Source: Pseudomonas sp. UMAB-08
Lineage (GTDB): Bacteria; Pseudomonadota; Gammaproteobacteria; Pseudomonadales; Pseudomonadaceae
Direction of reading: 5' to 3'
Assembly: GCF_900095225.1 (NCBI RefSeq)
Contig: NZ_LT607423.1
Span: forward strand, 82,823-146,822
DNA: 64,000 nt
Below the pieces are notes generated by a model that saw only the letters and a program-made list of their open reading frames with translations, did no database searches and was not told the DNA's origin. The position numbers were made by a program, and so were the translations under genes. Positions within the stretch are counted from its first letter, which is position 1; every line of letters starts with the position of its first letter. Of the stretch, positions 18,593 to 27,580 are shown piece by piece.

Positions 18593-20521
18593 ATGCGCAG
18601 TCGTTTGTTCAGTTTTTTATCCTGCCTGCTTCTCTCTGCGACCGCTGCGCAGTCGGCACAAGCAGCAGATCTCACCCTTCAGCGTCAGTATTACGACGAG
18701 GCAAAGCGCGCACTGGCCAAAGGTGATTCCGGCCCCTACGTGCGTTATAGCCAGGCGCTCGCCGATTATCCGCTGGAACCTTATCTGGCCTACGACGAAC
18801 TGACCGCACGACTCAAGACCGCGACCAATCCGGAAATCGAACGGTTTCTCTCGGCTCACGGCGACCTGCCTCAGGCTAACTGGATGAAGCTGCGCTGGTT
18901 GCGCTGGCTGGCCGAACGTGGCGACTGGCAGACATTCGCCCAGTATTACGACCCCAAGCTCAACTTCACCGAACTCGACTGCCTCTACGGCCAATACCAG
19001 CTGAGCCACAACCTGCGCGCACAAGGCTATGCCAACGCCGAGAAGTTGTGGATGACCGGCAAAACTCAGCCTGCCGCGTGCGATGCTTTATTTTCGAGCT
19101 GGGCGGCCGAGGGCCAGTTACCGGAAGAGAAACGCTGGCAACGTGCCAAGCTGGCCGCACAAGCACGCAATTACAACCTGGCCAATTCCCTGGTCGACAG
19201 CCTCGTTACGCTGGCCCCGCAAGGCAAGCTGCTGATCGCGGTCGCGCAGAAACCTGAACTGCTCAACGACCCTTCGCGCTTCGCGCCGGTCGATGAAGCC
19301 ATGTCCGACGTGGTCGGTCTTGGCCTGCGACGCCTGGCCAAGCTGGACCCGCAGAAAGCCATGGACATGCTCGACAGCTACTCGGCGAGAATGCATTTTT
19401 CACGCGATGAGCAAGTGGAAATCGCCAAGGAGATCGGCCTGACGCTGGCCCGCCGCTTCGATGGTCGAGCGCTGGAGGTCATGACCAAATATGACCCGGA
19501 CTTGCGCGACAACACGGTCACCGAATGGCGTTTGCGCCTGCTGCTGCGCTTGGGCCGTTGGGACGACGCGTACCAGTTGACCCGCAAACTGCCGCAGGAC
19601 CTGGCGATCACCAATCGCTGGCGCTACTGGCAAGCGCGCTCTCTGGAGCTGTCCCAACCGACTAGCCCGTTGGTGCCAACGCTCTACAAAGCGGTCGCCA
19701 AAGAGCGCGATTTCTATGGTTTCCTTGCCGCCGATCGTACGCAGACCGCTTATCAGCTGAACAACAAGCCGCTGATGCTCAGTCAGCAACTCATCAACAA
19801 GGTCCGCACCACGCCAGGCGTACGTCGGGCACTGGAGTTTCACGATCGTGGCCAGGTGGTGGACGGTCGGCGCGAGTGGTACCACGTCAGCCGCCTGTTC
19901 AGCCGCGATGAGATGGTCGCTCAGGCCAAACTGGCCTACGACATGCACTGGTACTTTCCGGCCATCCGCACCATCAGTCAGGCGCAATACTGGGACGACC
20001 TGGATATCCGTTTCCCGATGGCCCACCGCGATACGTTGGTACGTGAAGCCAATGTCCGTGGCCTGCACTCCAGCTGGGTGTTTGCCATTACGCGCCAGGA
20101 AAGCGCCTTCATGGACGACGCGCGTTCCGGCGTCGGTGCCAGTGGCCTGATGCAATTAATGCCGACCACTGCCAAGGAGACCGCTCGCAAATTCAGCATT
20201 CCGCTGGCATCGCCCCAGCAAGTGCTCGACCCGGATAAAAACATCCAGCTGGGCGCTGCCTACCTGAGCCAGGTACACAGCCAGTTCAACGGCAACCGCG
20301 TACTCGCATCGGCCGCCTATAACGCTGGCCCCGCCCGCGTTCGCCAATGGCTCAAGGGCGCGAACCACCTGGCATTCGATGTGTGGGTTGAAAGCATCCC
20401 CTTCGACGAAACACGTCAGTATGTGCAGAACGTACTGTCTTATTCGGTGATCTACGGCGAAAAACTCAACTCACCGCAGCCTCTGGTGGATTGGCACGAG
20501 CGGTTTTTCGACGACCAGTGA
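18593..20521 (+). CDS. slt: soluble lytic murein transglycosylase Slt
   Basis: 642-residue periplasmic enzyme that cleaves peptidoglycan glycan strands, giving 1,6-anhydro-muropeptides, the substrate source for NagZ recycling. Signal peptide: MRSRLFSFLSCLLLSATAAQ with likely cleavage after AQAA. A long alpha-superhelical ring domain follows. The C-terminal SLT lysozyme-like domain has the catalytic Glu in ITRQESAFM and GASGLMQLMPTTA and AYNAGPARV. ATG 18593 has GGAAG upstream; the 35-residue extension lacks a signal peptide start. The gene is divergent from uup and ends in a perfect hairpin. Confidence 0.95.
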   Translation: MRSRLFSFLSCLLLSATAAQSAQAADLTLQRQYYDEAKRALAKGDSGPYVRYSQALADYPLEPYLAYDELTARLKTATNPEIERFLSAHGDLPQANWMKLRWLRWLAERGDWQTFAQYYDPKLNFTELDCLYGQYQLSHNLRAQGYANAEKLWMTGKTQPAACDALFSSWAAEGQLPEEKRWQRAKLAAQARNYNLANSLVDSLVTLAPQGKLLIAVAQKPELLNDPSRFAPVDEAMSDVVGLGLRRLAKLDPQKAMDMLDSYSARMHFSRDEQVEIAKEIGLTLARRFDGRALEVMTKYDPDLRDNTVTEWRLRLLLRLGRWDDAYQLTRKLPQDLAITNRWRYWQARSLELSQPTSPLVPTLYKAVAKERDFYGFLAADRTQTAYQLNNKPLMLSQQLINKVRTTPGVRRALEFHDRGQVVDGRREWYHVSRLFSRDEMVAQAKLAYDMHWYFPAIRTISQAQYWDDLDIRFPMAHRDTLVREANVRGLHSSWVFAITRQESAFMDDARSGVGASGLMQLMPTTAKETARKFSIPLASPQQVLDPDKNIQLGAAYLSQVHSQFNGNRVLASAAYNAGPARVRQWLKGANHLAFDVWVESIPFDETRQYVQNVLSYSVIYGEKLNSPQPLVDWHERFFDDQ

Positions 20522-20527
20522 GGACTG

Positions 20528-20562
20528 AAGGTGTCAGGCAGCTCTTCGCTGCCTGACACCTT
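20528..20562 (+). terminator. hairpin after slt (probable terminator)
   Basis: AAGGTGTCAGGCAGC-TCTTC-GCTGCCTGACACCTT, a perfect 15-bp stem beginning 7 bp after the slt stop. The following T-run is poor (TTGCCTT), so termination may be partial or Rho-assisted. Confidence 0.65.
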
Positions 20563-20613
20563 GCCTTATCGCGACTGAACTCGCTGACAGTCGATGTGTG
20601 TACCCGCTGCGAC

Positions 20614-21423
20614 CTACTCCAGCACCGTCACCGGCATCCCGACGTCGAGAATGCCCGGGCCGTCGCTGACCATGTTTTGTCCAAACCAGACTTCCCCTTC
20701 GCGCTCGCGATAGGTCTTGAGGGTGGTCAATGGTTCGCGATCCTGGGTACGCTCACCGGTCTTTGGGTCGATGGTCGTGAGTATGCAGCGCGAGCAGCCC
20801 TTGAGCAGACGAAACTCGATGTCGCCGATACGGATGCGCTTCCAGCCGTCCTCGGCGAATGCTTCGCTGCCCTCGACCACCAGATTGGGCCTGAACCGGA
20901 GCATCTCCAGCGGCCAGCCGACCTTTGCCGACAAATCATCCAGCGAAGCCTGACCGATCAGCAGCAAGGGGAAGCCGTCGGCAAAACCCACCTTGTCTTC
21001 AACCGTGCCGTAACCGCTGGGCAACCAGCGAGCACGGTTGTCGGGCACATGAACCATGCGTGTCGGTTTACCCATGAACTCGCTGAGCCACTGCGCCGCC
21101 TCATCTCCCGCATCGGGTACACGCAGGGTGTCGCGCCACACGGTCACACCACGCAGCGACGCTTCAGTGTCTTCGGGCAGGGGCACATCGAGGGCCTGGA
21201 AGCCGGGGGCATTGAGGGTCACCCCGCCGCCGGCATTCCACAACACCGACAACTGTGACATGTGCGGCATGGCTCGCTGTGTGAAGAAGCGCCCGGAAGC
21301 CTCTTCCACCAACATCCAGCGTCGATCTCCAGCCAAGCCCAGCCCATCGAACCGGGCCTGCTGCAGAGGTTCGGCCATGCCAGATTTGAGTGGAAATCGA
21401 TAAAGCGCGCTGAGACGCAACAT
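20614..21423 (-). CDS. MOSC domain protein (YcbX-like)
   Basis: 269-residue protein with an N-terminal MOSC beta-barrel (MLRLSALYRFPLKSG...) and C-terminal MOSC domain, whose conserved cysteine is in LKGCSRCILTTIDPKTGE, a signature for molybdenum-cofactor sulfide transfer or N-hydroxylated-base detoxification (YcbX). It lacks the C-terminal ferredoxin domain of E. coli YcbX. ATG 21423 has GGAGCTG upstream. It stands alone between slt (convergent) and cheV (same strand, 87 bp away). Confidence 0.87.
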   Translation of the reverse strand: MLRLSALYRFPLKSGMAEPLQQARFDGLGLAGDRRWMLVEEASGRFFTQRAMPHMSQLSVLWNAGGGVTLNAPGFQALDVPLPEDTEASLRGVTVWRDTLRVPDAGDEAAQWLSEFMGKPTRMVHVPDNRARWLPSGYGTVEDKVGFADGFPLLLIGQASLDDLSAKVGWPLEMLRFRPNLVVEGSEAFAEDGWKRIRIGDIEFRLLKGCSRCILTTIDPKTGERTQDREPLTTLKTYREREGEVWFGQNMVSDGPGILDVGMPVTVLE

Positions 21424-21510
21424 GGTCAGCTCCGTAATGGGCAAAGCGTCAATCTATACGAATTACTACTCCGTACGACACCCCAAACCCACCCCGAAAC
21501 CAAAAATCCG

Positions 21511-22440
21511 TCAGGCCTGATCCAGCATCAGACGCTCACGCACCACGTCGACCAATTTGTCCGGCTGGAACTTGGAGAGGAAGTTGTCGCAGCCGACCTT
21601 CTTCACCATTGATTCGTTGAAGCTGCCCGACAACGAGGTATGCAGCACCACATACAGACCGCGCAAGCGGGGATCGTTGCGGATCTCGGTGGTCAGGCGA
21701 TAACCATCCATCTCCGGCATCTCGGCGTCGGTGAACACCATCAACAGCTTGTCAGTCATGACTTCGCCGGTATCAGCCCATGCCTTGAGCATATTCAACG
21801 CCTTGAGCCCGTCACGGGCGATGTGCATCTTCACCCCAAGCTGAGACAAGGTGTCACGCAGTTGCGCCAACGCCACATTCGAATCATCCACCAACAGCAC
21901 TTCGCGACCACGGGCAAGTTCCAGGACGGGATCCTGAAGTTTTTCACGGGAGACTTTGGCGTTGTAGGGCACGATTTCAGCGAGGACTTTTTCGACGTCG
22001 ATAATCTCCACCAACTGATCATCGACTTTGCTGATGGCGGTCAGGTAATGCTGGCGGCCAGCACTGACAGGCGGTGGCAGAATCGCTTCCCAGTTCATGT
22101 TGACGATGCGATCCACCCCCCCAACCAAAAACGCCTGCACCGACCGATTGTACTCGGTGACGATGATCGTACTGGTGGGCCCCGGTATCAGCGGACGCAT
22201 ACCAATCGCCTGGGAAAGATCGATGACCGGGAGCGTCTGACCACGCAGGTTGACCACACCACAGACAAAGGGATGACGTTGTGGCATCAGGGTCAGCTTG
22301 GGCAGCTGCAAAACCTCCTGAACCTTGAAAACGTTGATCGCGAACAGTTGTCGCCCGGCCAGGCGAAACATCAGAATTTCCAGGCGATTCTCACCCACCA
22401 GCTGCGTGCGTTGATCTACCGTGTCGAGAATGCCAGCCAT
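21511..22440 (-). CDS. cheV: chemotaxis coupling protein CheV
   Basis: 309-residue fusion of an N-terminal CheW-like domain (residues about 20-160, with FKVQEVLQLPKL and GVVNLRGQTLPVIDLSQ) and a C-terminal receiver domain (about 175-305; acceptor Asp in FTDAEMPEMDGYRL). CheV couples chemoreceptors to CheA and adapts through receiver phosphorylation. ATG 22440 has CAGGAGTC 5 bases upstream. A sigma-28 promoter precedes it, tying it to the flagellar regulon. The neighbouring divergent gene encodes a small Hpt-like protein. Confidence 0.95.
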   Translation of the reverse strand: MAGILDTVDQRTQLVGENRLEILMFRLAGRQLFAINVFKVQEVLQLPKLTLMPQRHPFVCGVVNLRGQTLPVIDLSQAIGMRPLIPGPTSTIIVTEYNRSVQAFLVGGVDRIVNMNWEAILPPPVSAGRQHYLTAISKVDDQLVEIIDVEKVLAEIVPYNAKVSREKLQDPVLELARGREVLLVDDSNVALAQLRDTLSQLGVKMHIARDGLKALNMLKAWADTGEVMTDKLLMVFTDAEMPEMDGYRLTTEIRNDPRLRGLYVVLHTSLSGSFNESMVKKVGCDNFLSKFQPDKLVDVVRERLMLDQA

Positions 22441-22484
22441 TAATGACTCCTGGGGGATAGTTCGTATTGAGAGCGCTCAACCCG

Positions 22485-22511
22485 TTATCGGCCGAAGTGA
22501 GCGGGACCTTA
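22485..22511 (-). promoter_or_regulatory. sigma-28 (FliA) promoter of cheV
   Basis: Minus strand: TAAGGTCC (22511-22504), an 11-bp spacer and GCCGATAA (22492-22485). The -10 is an exact match to the FliA consensus GCCGATAA and the -35 matches TAAAGTTT at 5 of 8 positions, 45 bp upstream of the cheV ATG. Confidence 0.8.
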
Positions 22512-22659
22512 ATCGCAACAAAATGCCACGTAACGCCCTTGATGTCACATCAACATCACTGTTTGGGTCATTTGCCTTTCCGAAAATAGCCTCTGCCCGT
22601 TACGACGCGAAAGAGATTCGCCAAGCACATTGCAGAGCAGATGCAAATAGACGCTATGG

Positions 22660-22749
22660 ACTCGCCGAGTGAACCCGAAAAAACATTCGGAAACGGACTA
22701 CAGACATCCGTTTGATTTCAACATTAACTTGGAGCCACTCGCCGAGTGC
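22660..22749. repeat. direct repeat of a palindromic 11-mer plus inverted repeat
   Basis: ACTCGCCGAGT occurs at 22660-22670 and 22738-22748 (78 bp apart); the second copy extends to the palindrome CACTCGCCGAGTG. Between them lies the inverted repeat AAACGGA (22692-22698) / TCCGTTT (22708-22714). The 347-bp gap between cheV and the next gene otherwise holds no ORF. The layout suggests operator sites for the small plus-strand gene that begins 39 bp later, but no regulator is identified. Confidence 0.45.
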
Positions 22750-22787
22750 GACCTACGATCGCTGTCCATGAGTTGCGGAGATAAAAC

Positions 22788-23255
22788 ATGTTGAACAGCA
22801 ATGAGTGGCAACATTCGCTCCCTGATTTTCTGACTAAATCGCAAACACTTCTCGCCAAGGCGGAAGAGTGCCTGAGTCATCTGGAATGGTTCATCAACGA
22901 CAGGGACGCCATCGAGTGCCTGCTCGATGCCCTGTCGACCATCACCGACGAGGCGGATGCCCTGTCGCTTGAGAGCATCGCTGATTTCTCCCGCCATATT
23001 CGTCACCTACTGGAGCTTGCCCATCCCCAGACTTGCCTTCAGGGCGATGCGCTGTCCAGCCTCAAGCGCTGCTTCATCCTCCTTGCCTGGCAGCTTGAAC
23101 TGGTCGATACCGGCACGGGAATGCTGTTGCTTGATGACTGCGAGCAACAGGAGCTGCTGAACGCGTTCGCGGCCATCGTCGGACTTGAAAATCAACGCTC
23201 GCGGTTTATGCCCGACAAGCGTTGGTCGACCGCCCCGAATCACTCAAACATCTAG
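22788..23255 (+). CDS. small all-helical protein resembling a degenerate Hpt domain
   Basis: 155-residue protein, no signal peptide or membrane segment. Predicted helices run through SQTLLAKAEECLSHLEWF, AIECLLDALSTITDEADALS and LESIADFSRHIRHLLELA; the second and third have the spacing of the histidine-bearing helix pair of Hpt/CheA-P1 domains, but the phosphorylatable His is absent (the aligned region reads LSTITDEADAL). GGAGATAAAAC precedes ATG 22788. It is divergent from cheV, which suggests a chemotaxis or signalling accessory role; that is inference. The assignment could also be a generic four-helix bundle. Confidence 0.6.
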   Translation: MLNSNEWQHSLPDFLTKSQTLLAKAEECLSHLEWFINDRDAIECLLDALSTITDEADALSLESIADFSRHIRHLLELAHPQTCLQGDALSSLKRCFILLAWQLELVDTGTGMLLLDDCEQQELLNAFAAIVGLENQRSRFMPDKRWSTAPNHSNI

Positions 23256-23304
23256 GCAAGATCGCCGCCCCTGCTGCCCCGTGCGCGAGCGCGACTCATC
23301 AACC

Positions 23305-24228
23305 TCAATCACCGACCTGCTCACCGGTGCCGAGCAGTGGCGAATGCGCGGGTAAATGCACGCGCAAGGCCGCAGGACGGACGACGAAGCGCATGCTTTC
23401 GCCAGCCATGGGTTCACCGTCGAGATTGATGTCCAGCCCCTGCGCCGACTTGATTTCGACCCAGGGCAGCCGTGCGCGTACAAACATGTTATCGATCCCC
23501 AGCCCCCCTTCAAGCAATCCCTTTAGCGTGCTCACTACGTCTTGCGGCGCAGGCAGAATACTGATGTCGAGCAGGCCGTCATCGGCCAAGGCTGTCGGGC
23601 ACAGGACATGCCCGCCTCCGGCTTGACGACCGTTACCAATCCCCAAGGCCAGCAGATCGCCGCGCCAATGGAAGTCTGGCCCGGTCAGTTCACCGTAGGC
23701 TGCACTTAATTCACTAAAGCGCGACAGGCCTGTGAAGAGATAAGCCGCCCCCCCGAGGATTTTTTTCAAATCCTCTGACGTACTGGCTGTTACCTGACTG
23801 CCGAAGCCACCGGTGGCCATGTTCAAAAAAAGTTGGCCGCCGACTTCACCCATATCGACCCTGCGGGGTGGCACATCAAGCAAGTCCAGCGCCTCTTTCA
23901 TTGTTAACGGGACGCCTGCAGCGCGCGCAAAATCATTGGCGGTCCCCATTGGTAACAACACCAGGCTGGCCTCATCGCTCAGTGGGTGACCGGCCAATGC
24001 CAGCGCCTCGGCGATTTCACGCAGCGTTCCGTCTCCACCGCCGGCGATAATTTTCCGATGACCCGCCGCCAGCGCTTCGGCGACCAGACGCTGAGCATCG
24101 CCAGCCTCCCACGTCACTCTCACTTCCAGCTGCCACCCCTCGTCACGCTTGGCGCCCACGGCCGAACGAACCTCTTCATTGAGGGCCTGCTTGCCGTGCA
24201 AAATCAAAAATGCCTTGCGCAGTGTCAT
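23305..24228 (-). CDS. yegS: YegS-like lipid kinase (diacylglycerol kinase catalytic domain)
   Basis: 307-residue cytosolic or peripheral membrane kinase. The nucleotide-binding motif GGGDGTLREIAEAL and the LPMGTANDFARAAGVP loop are diagnostic of the DAGK/YegS family, and IDNMFVRARLPWVEI with the final beta-sandwich completes it. E. coli YegS phosphorylates phosphatidylglycerol in vitro. ATG 24228 with GGGAGAAGACAGCA upstream is chosen over the ORF limit at 24261. It is convergent with the Hpt-like gene (49 bp gap). Confidence 0.9.
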   Translation of the reverse strand: MTLRKAFLILHGKQALNEEVRSAVGAKRDEGWQLEVRVTWEAGDAQRLVAEALAAGHRKIIAGGGDGTLREIAEALALAGHPLSDEASLVLLPMGTANDFARAAGVPLTMKEALDLLDVPPRRVDMGEVGGQLFLNMATGGFGSQVTASTSEDLKKILGGAAYLFTGLSRFSELSAAYGELTGPDFHWRGDLLALGIGNGRQAGGGHVLCPTALADDGLLDISILPAPQDVVSTLKGLLEGGLGIDNMFVRARLPWVEIKSAQGLDINLDGEPMAGESMRFVVRPAALRVHLPAHSPLLGTGEQVGD

Positions 24229-24627
24229 TGCTGTCTTCTCCCTCTCGAAACTCAATACCAATGCGGCTTGTGAAGACTATTGACCATCCGGCAGGCAAAA
24301 AGACCCCATCAACCAGAAAAAATGATTACCCCCTTAACTCCACCACAAAACGACACCCTCTGTTTCACCTGACTCACACCACAAAATCAATTCAGTTGGA
24401 TTGATCTCGGAGGTAAAAACAGAAAGGCCAGAAATATTTTGTAGAAAAAAACTGCCCAGCTGCAAATTGCCATTGAAATGCAATCAGGGCCTGTGTTTAA
24501 TTCGACAGAATATTGGCTATCTCGAAAAATGAATGCGCATAAGTCATTTTATTGACTTTGCTAATGAATATCCGTCTCAGTACCGCGGGATTTGGCACTG
24601 AATTCATGGCTTGAGGGATGGACAGTT
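24229..24627. promoter_or_regulatory. long AT-rich leader upstream of the exopolysaccharide genes
   Basis: About 400 bp, visibly richer in A+T than the surrounding coding DNA, with no credible ORF. It contains ATTTTATTGACTTTGC (near 24545-24560), where TTGACT could be a -35, but no good -10 at correct spacing was found. GGA-containing single-stranded stretches (CTCGGAGGTAAA near 24407) could be RsmA-type sites, as psl leaders are RsmA-controlled in P. aeruginosa; this is speculative. Confidence 0.3.
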
Positions 24628-26064
24628 ATGCGCCTGCAACCTGTTGACAGTCTTCTGCTTACGCGCTCCAGCCTGGTCGAATACTTTTTGTTCGGTATTC
24701 GCCTCGTGCACGGCGTGACCTGCATTCTCCCGGGATTATTGATTCTGGCGTTCTGGCAAACTGACCACCCCATTGCACTGAAGAGCTATTTAGCGGTGCT
24801 GATGTTCTTTGGTTTCATCAGCGTATTGATCTTTCAGGCCATCGGGGTCTATTCGGAATCCATCTTCAGCAACCTGTTGCGCTTTCGCCTGACCCTGTTC
24901 GCCTGGTCTTCGGCGTTCTGCCTGCTGCTGTTCATGCATCAGGCATTGTCTCTGTTCAACTACATCTCCGATGTGCAACTGATCCTCTGGTTCACGACTA
25001 GCTTTGTGCTGTTCGGCGTCGAGCGTCTTTTCCTGCTGATGATGTTCCAGCGCCTCATGCAAAAAGGCTTCTTCCTGCAGAACGCGATCATTCTCGGTGC
25101 AACTGAAAACGGTCAGCGCCTGGCCGAGTACCTGGAGCAGAACCAGGACATCCGTTCCGGGGTTTCCGGGTTTATCGACGACCGTATCGGGCGCATGCCT
25201 AAAACCGTGGCCAATCTGTCAGTGCTGGGCAACTCCGGCGATCTGGAAAGGCTGATTCGCGAAGAGAAGGTCACTCAGGTGCTGGTCGCCCTGCCCTGGA
25301 CCGCAGAAAACCGTATGGATTACATCATTCGCGAGCTGCGCAGGTTGCCCGTCAACGTGCTGCTGGTCCCAGACATGGTTGCGTTCCGGCATGCTCACAA
25401 CCGCCTCACCGAAGTGGCTAACCTGCCGATGTTCAACGCATCCGAAGTACCGCTGCGCGGTTGGTCGCCTTTTTTCAAACGACTGGAGGACATGGTGCTG
25501 GCAAGCTTTGCCCTGCTCCTGCTGTTACCGGTGATGGTGCTGGTCGCCATTGCGATCAAGCTCGACTCCCCAGGCCCGGTGCTGTTCAGGCAAAAGCGCT
25601 ACGGCTACAACAACCGGCTGATCGAAGTCTGCAAATTCCGTTCGATGTACCAGCATCAAGCCGATGCGACCGCCGAGACGCAAACCACTCGCGGTGACGC
25701 CAGGATCACCCGGATTGGACGCTTTATCCGCAAGACCAGCCTTGACGAGTTGCCACAACTGTTCAACGTCTTCGCCGGCAGTATGTCCATGGTCGGGCCG
25801 CGTCCGCACGCCACTGCAACCAAGGCCGCAGGCATTCTTTTTGAAGAAGCGGTCAAAGAATACACGGCTCGCCATCGGGTCAAACCGGGCATTACTGGCC
25901 TTGCGCAAATCAACGGCTATCGTGGTGAAACGGACACGTTGGAAAAAATCGAAAAGCGCGTCGAATTCGACCTCGAATACATAGAAAACTGGTCGGTCTG
26001 GTTTGATCTGTACATCCTTTTCCGCACTGTTCCTGCAGTGCTATTCACTCGTGAGGCCTATTGA
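24628..26064 (+). CDS. pslA: undecaprenyl-phosphate glucose/hexose phosphotransferase (PslA/WcaJ-like)
   Basis: 478-residue polyprenyl glycosylphosphotransferase that starts exopolysaccharide repeat assembly at the inner membrane. Four or five N-terminal membrane segments (FGIRLVHGVTCILPGLLILAF, VLMFFGFISVLIF, LTLFAWSSAFCLLLF, LILWFTTSFVLFGVE) are followed by a Rossmann-like domain (AIILGATENGQRLAEYL) and the catalytic sugar-transferase domain: a re-entrant helix at LASFALLLLLPVMVLVAIAI, then RQKRYG, CKFRSM, SLDELPQLFNVF and MSMVGPRPH. ATG 24628 was preferred to TTG 24592 because GAGGGATGGA precedes it. Its stop overlaps the start of the PslB-like gene (TGATG). The length equals P. aeruginosa PslA as I recall it. 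Confidence 0.9.
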   Translation: MRLQPVDSLLLTRSSLVEYFLFGIRLVHGVTCILPGLLILAFWQTDHPIALKSYLAVLMFFGFISVLIFQAIGVYSESIFSNLLRFRLTLFAWSSAFCLLLFMHQALSLFNYISDVQLILWFTTSFVLFGVERLFLLMMFQRLMQKGFFLQNAIILGATENGQRLAEYLEQNQDIRSGVSGFIDDRIGRMPKTVANLSVLGNSGDLERLIREEKVTQVLVALPWTAENRMDYIIRELRRLPVNVLLVPDMVAFRHAHNRLTEVANLPMFNASEVPLRGWSPFFKRLEDMVLASFALLLLLPVMVLVAIAIKLDSPGPVLFRQKRYGYNNRLIEVCKFRSMYQHQADATAETQTTRGDARITRIGRFIRKTSLDELPQLFNVFAGSMSMVGPRPHATATKAAGILFEEAVKEYTARHRVKPGITGLAQINGYRGETDTLEKIEKRVEFDLEYIENWSVWFDLYILFRTVPAVLFTREAY

Positions 26065-27527
26065 TGAGCACTCTCATCCCTTGCATTATCGCTGGCGGCG
26101 CCGGCACCCGACTGTGGCCGGTTTCCCGCGAAGCCATGCCCAAGCCCTTCATGCGTCTTCCCGATGGCGAAAGCCTGCTGCAAAAAACCTTCGTTCGGGC
26201 CGTCGGATTGGCCGACGTCGACCGAATCCTGACCGTGACCAACCGTGACGTGTATTTCCGTACGGTGGACGACTACCGCCAACTCAATAAGGGCCACGTG
26301 AGCCTGGACTTCATCCTTGAACCGTTCGGGCGCAATACGGCCCCGGCCATCGCGGCGGCGGCGCTGCATGTCGCTCGTTTGTACGGCGACGATGCTCACT
26401 TGCTAATTCTTCCAGCCGATCATTTGATCAAGGATGTAGAGGCGTTCGCTCAAGCCGTGAACGCGGCTCGAACACTGGCTGACCAAGGCTGGATGGTGAC
26501 ATTTGGCATCGTACCGACCAAGGCTGAAACCGGGTTTGGTTATATCGAAAAAGGTCAGGCCTTGAATTCGACAGCCACAGCCTATCAAGTGGCCCGTTTT
26601 GTCGAAAAACCAGACGCTGACACCGCCCAGGGTTACCTCGACGGTGGATTGCACCTGTGGAACGGCGGCATGTTCTGCATGCGCGCCGACACGATCTTGC
26701 GCGAGCTGGAAGAGCACGCACCGCAAGTATTGGCCTCGGTCAAAGCTTGCCTGGAGCAAAGCACGAGCAAGGAAGGCAATCACGAATTGCAGCTGGAACT
26801 GGACAGTGAACTGTTCGCTCTGGCCCCGGACATTTCCATCGACTACGCCGTGATGGAGCCCTCGCAAAAAGTCGCGGTGGTGCCGTGCCAGCTAGGCTGG
26901 AGCGACATCGGCTCATGGCAGGCCATGCGTGAACTGAGCCCGGCCGATACCGATGGCAACCAATGCAACGGCCAGACCGTCTTGCATGACGTGACCAATT
27001 GCTACATCGACTCGCCACGACGACTGGTGGGCGGCGTCGGCCTGGATAACCTGATCATCATCGATACCCCCGACGCGCTGCTGATTGCCGACGCGAATCG
27101 TAGCCAGGACGTCAGAATCATTGCCAAGGAACTCAAGCGCCAGGGCCATGATGCTTATCGCCTGCACCGTACCGTCACCCGCCCGTGGGGGACCTACACC
27201 GTGCTTGAAGAAGGCAAGCGCTTCAAGATCAAACGCATCATGGTCCGCCCTCAGGCATCGTTGTCACTGCAAATGCACCATCACCGCAGCGAACACTGGA
27301 TTGTGGTCAGCGGCATGGCGCGGGTAACCAACGGCGACAGTGAATTTCTACTCGACACCAATGAGTCGACGTTTATCAAACCTGGCCGCACTCATCGCCT
27401 GATCAACCCCGGCGTGGTCGATCTGGTCATGATTGAAGTACAGAGCGGCGAATACCTGGGTGAAGACGACATTGTTCGCTTCACCGACGTTTATGGTCGC
27501 GTGCCCGTGGAAACGCTCAAGGCCTAG
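26064..27527 (+). CDS. pslB: mannose-1-phosphate guanylyltransferase / mannose-6-phosphate isomerase (PslB/AlgA type)
   Basis: 487-residue bifunctional enzyme making GDP-mannose. The N-terminal nucleotidyltransferase has IIAGGAGTRLWPVSRE and the site FVEKPD, and the C-terminal type II PMI cupin has RPWGTYTVLEEG, QMHHHRSEHW and SGEYLGEDDIVRFTD. The ATG overlaps the preceding TGA by one base, so the two genes are translationally coupled. The sequence is closer to PslB than to AlgA by its N-terminal MSTLIPCIIAGG and C-terminal GEDDIVRF pattern. In P. aeruginosa the pair opens the psl operon; here no further psl genes follow. Confidence 0.93.
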   Translation: MSTLIPCIIAGGAGTRLWPVSREAMPKPFMRLPDGESLLQKTFVRAVGLADVDRILTVTNRDVYFRTVDDYRQLNKGHVSLDFILEPFGRNTAPAIAAAALHVARLYGDDAHLLILPADHLIKDVEAFAQAVNAARTLADQGWMVTFGIVPTKAETGFGYIEKGQALNSTATAYQVARFVEKPDADTAQGYLDGGLHLWNGGMFCMRADTILRELEEHAPQVLASVKACLEQSTSKEGNHELQLELDSELFALAPDISIDYAVMEPSQKVAVVPCQLGWSDIGSWQAMRELSPADTDGNQCNGQTVLHDVTNCYIDSPRRLVGGVGLDNLIIIDTPDALLIADANRSQDVRIIAKELKRQGHDAYRLHRTVTRPWGTYTVLEEGKRFKIKRIMVRPQASLSLQMHHHRSEHWIVVSGMARVTNGDSEFLLDTNESTFIKPGRTHRLINPGVVDLVMIEVQSGEYLGEDDIVRFTDVYGRVPVETLKA

Positions 27528-27580
27528 CAGGTCGCATCACCCTCGAGAGAACAGCAGGCAGTAGCGGCAGCTGTACCCGC

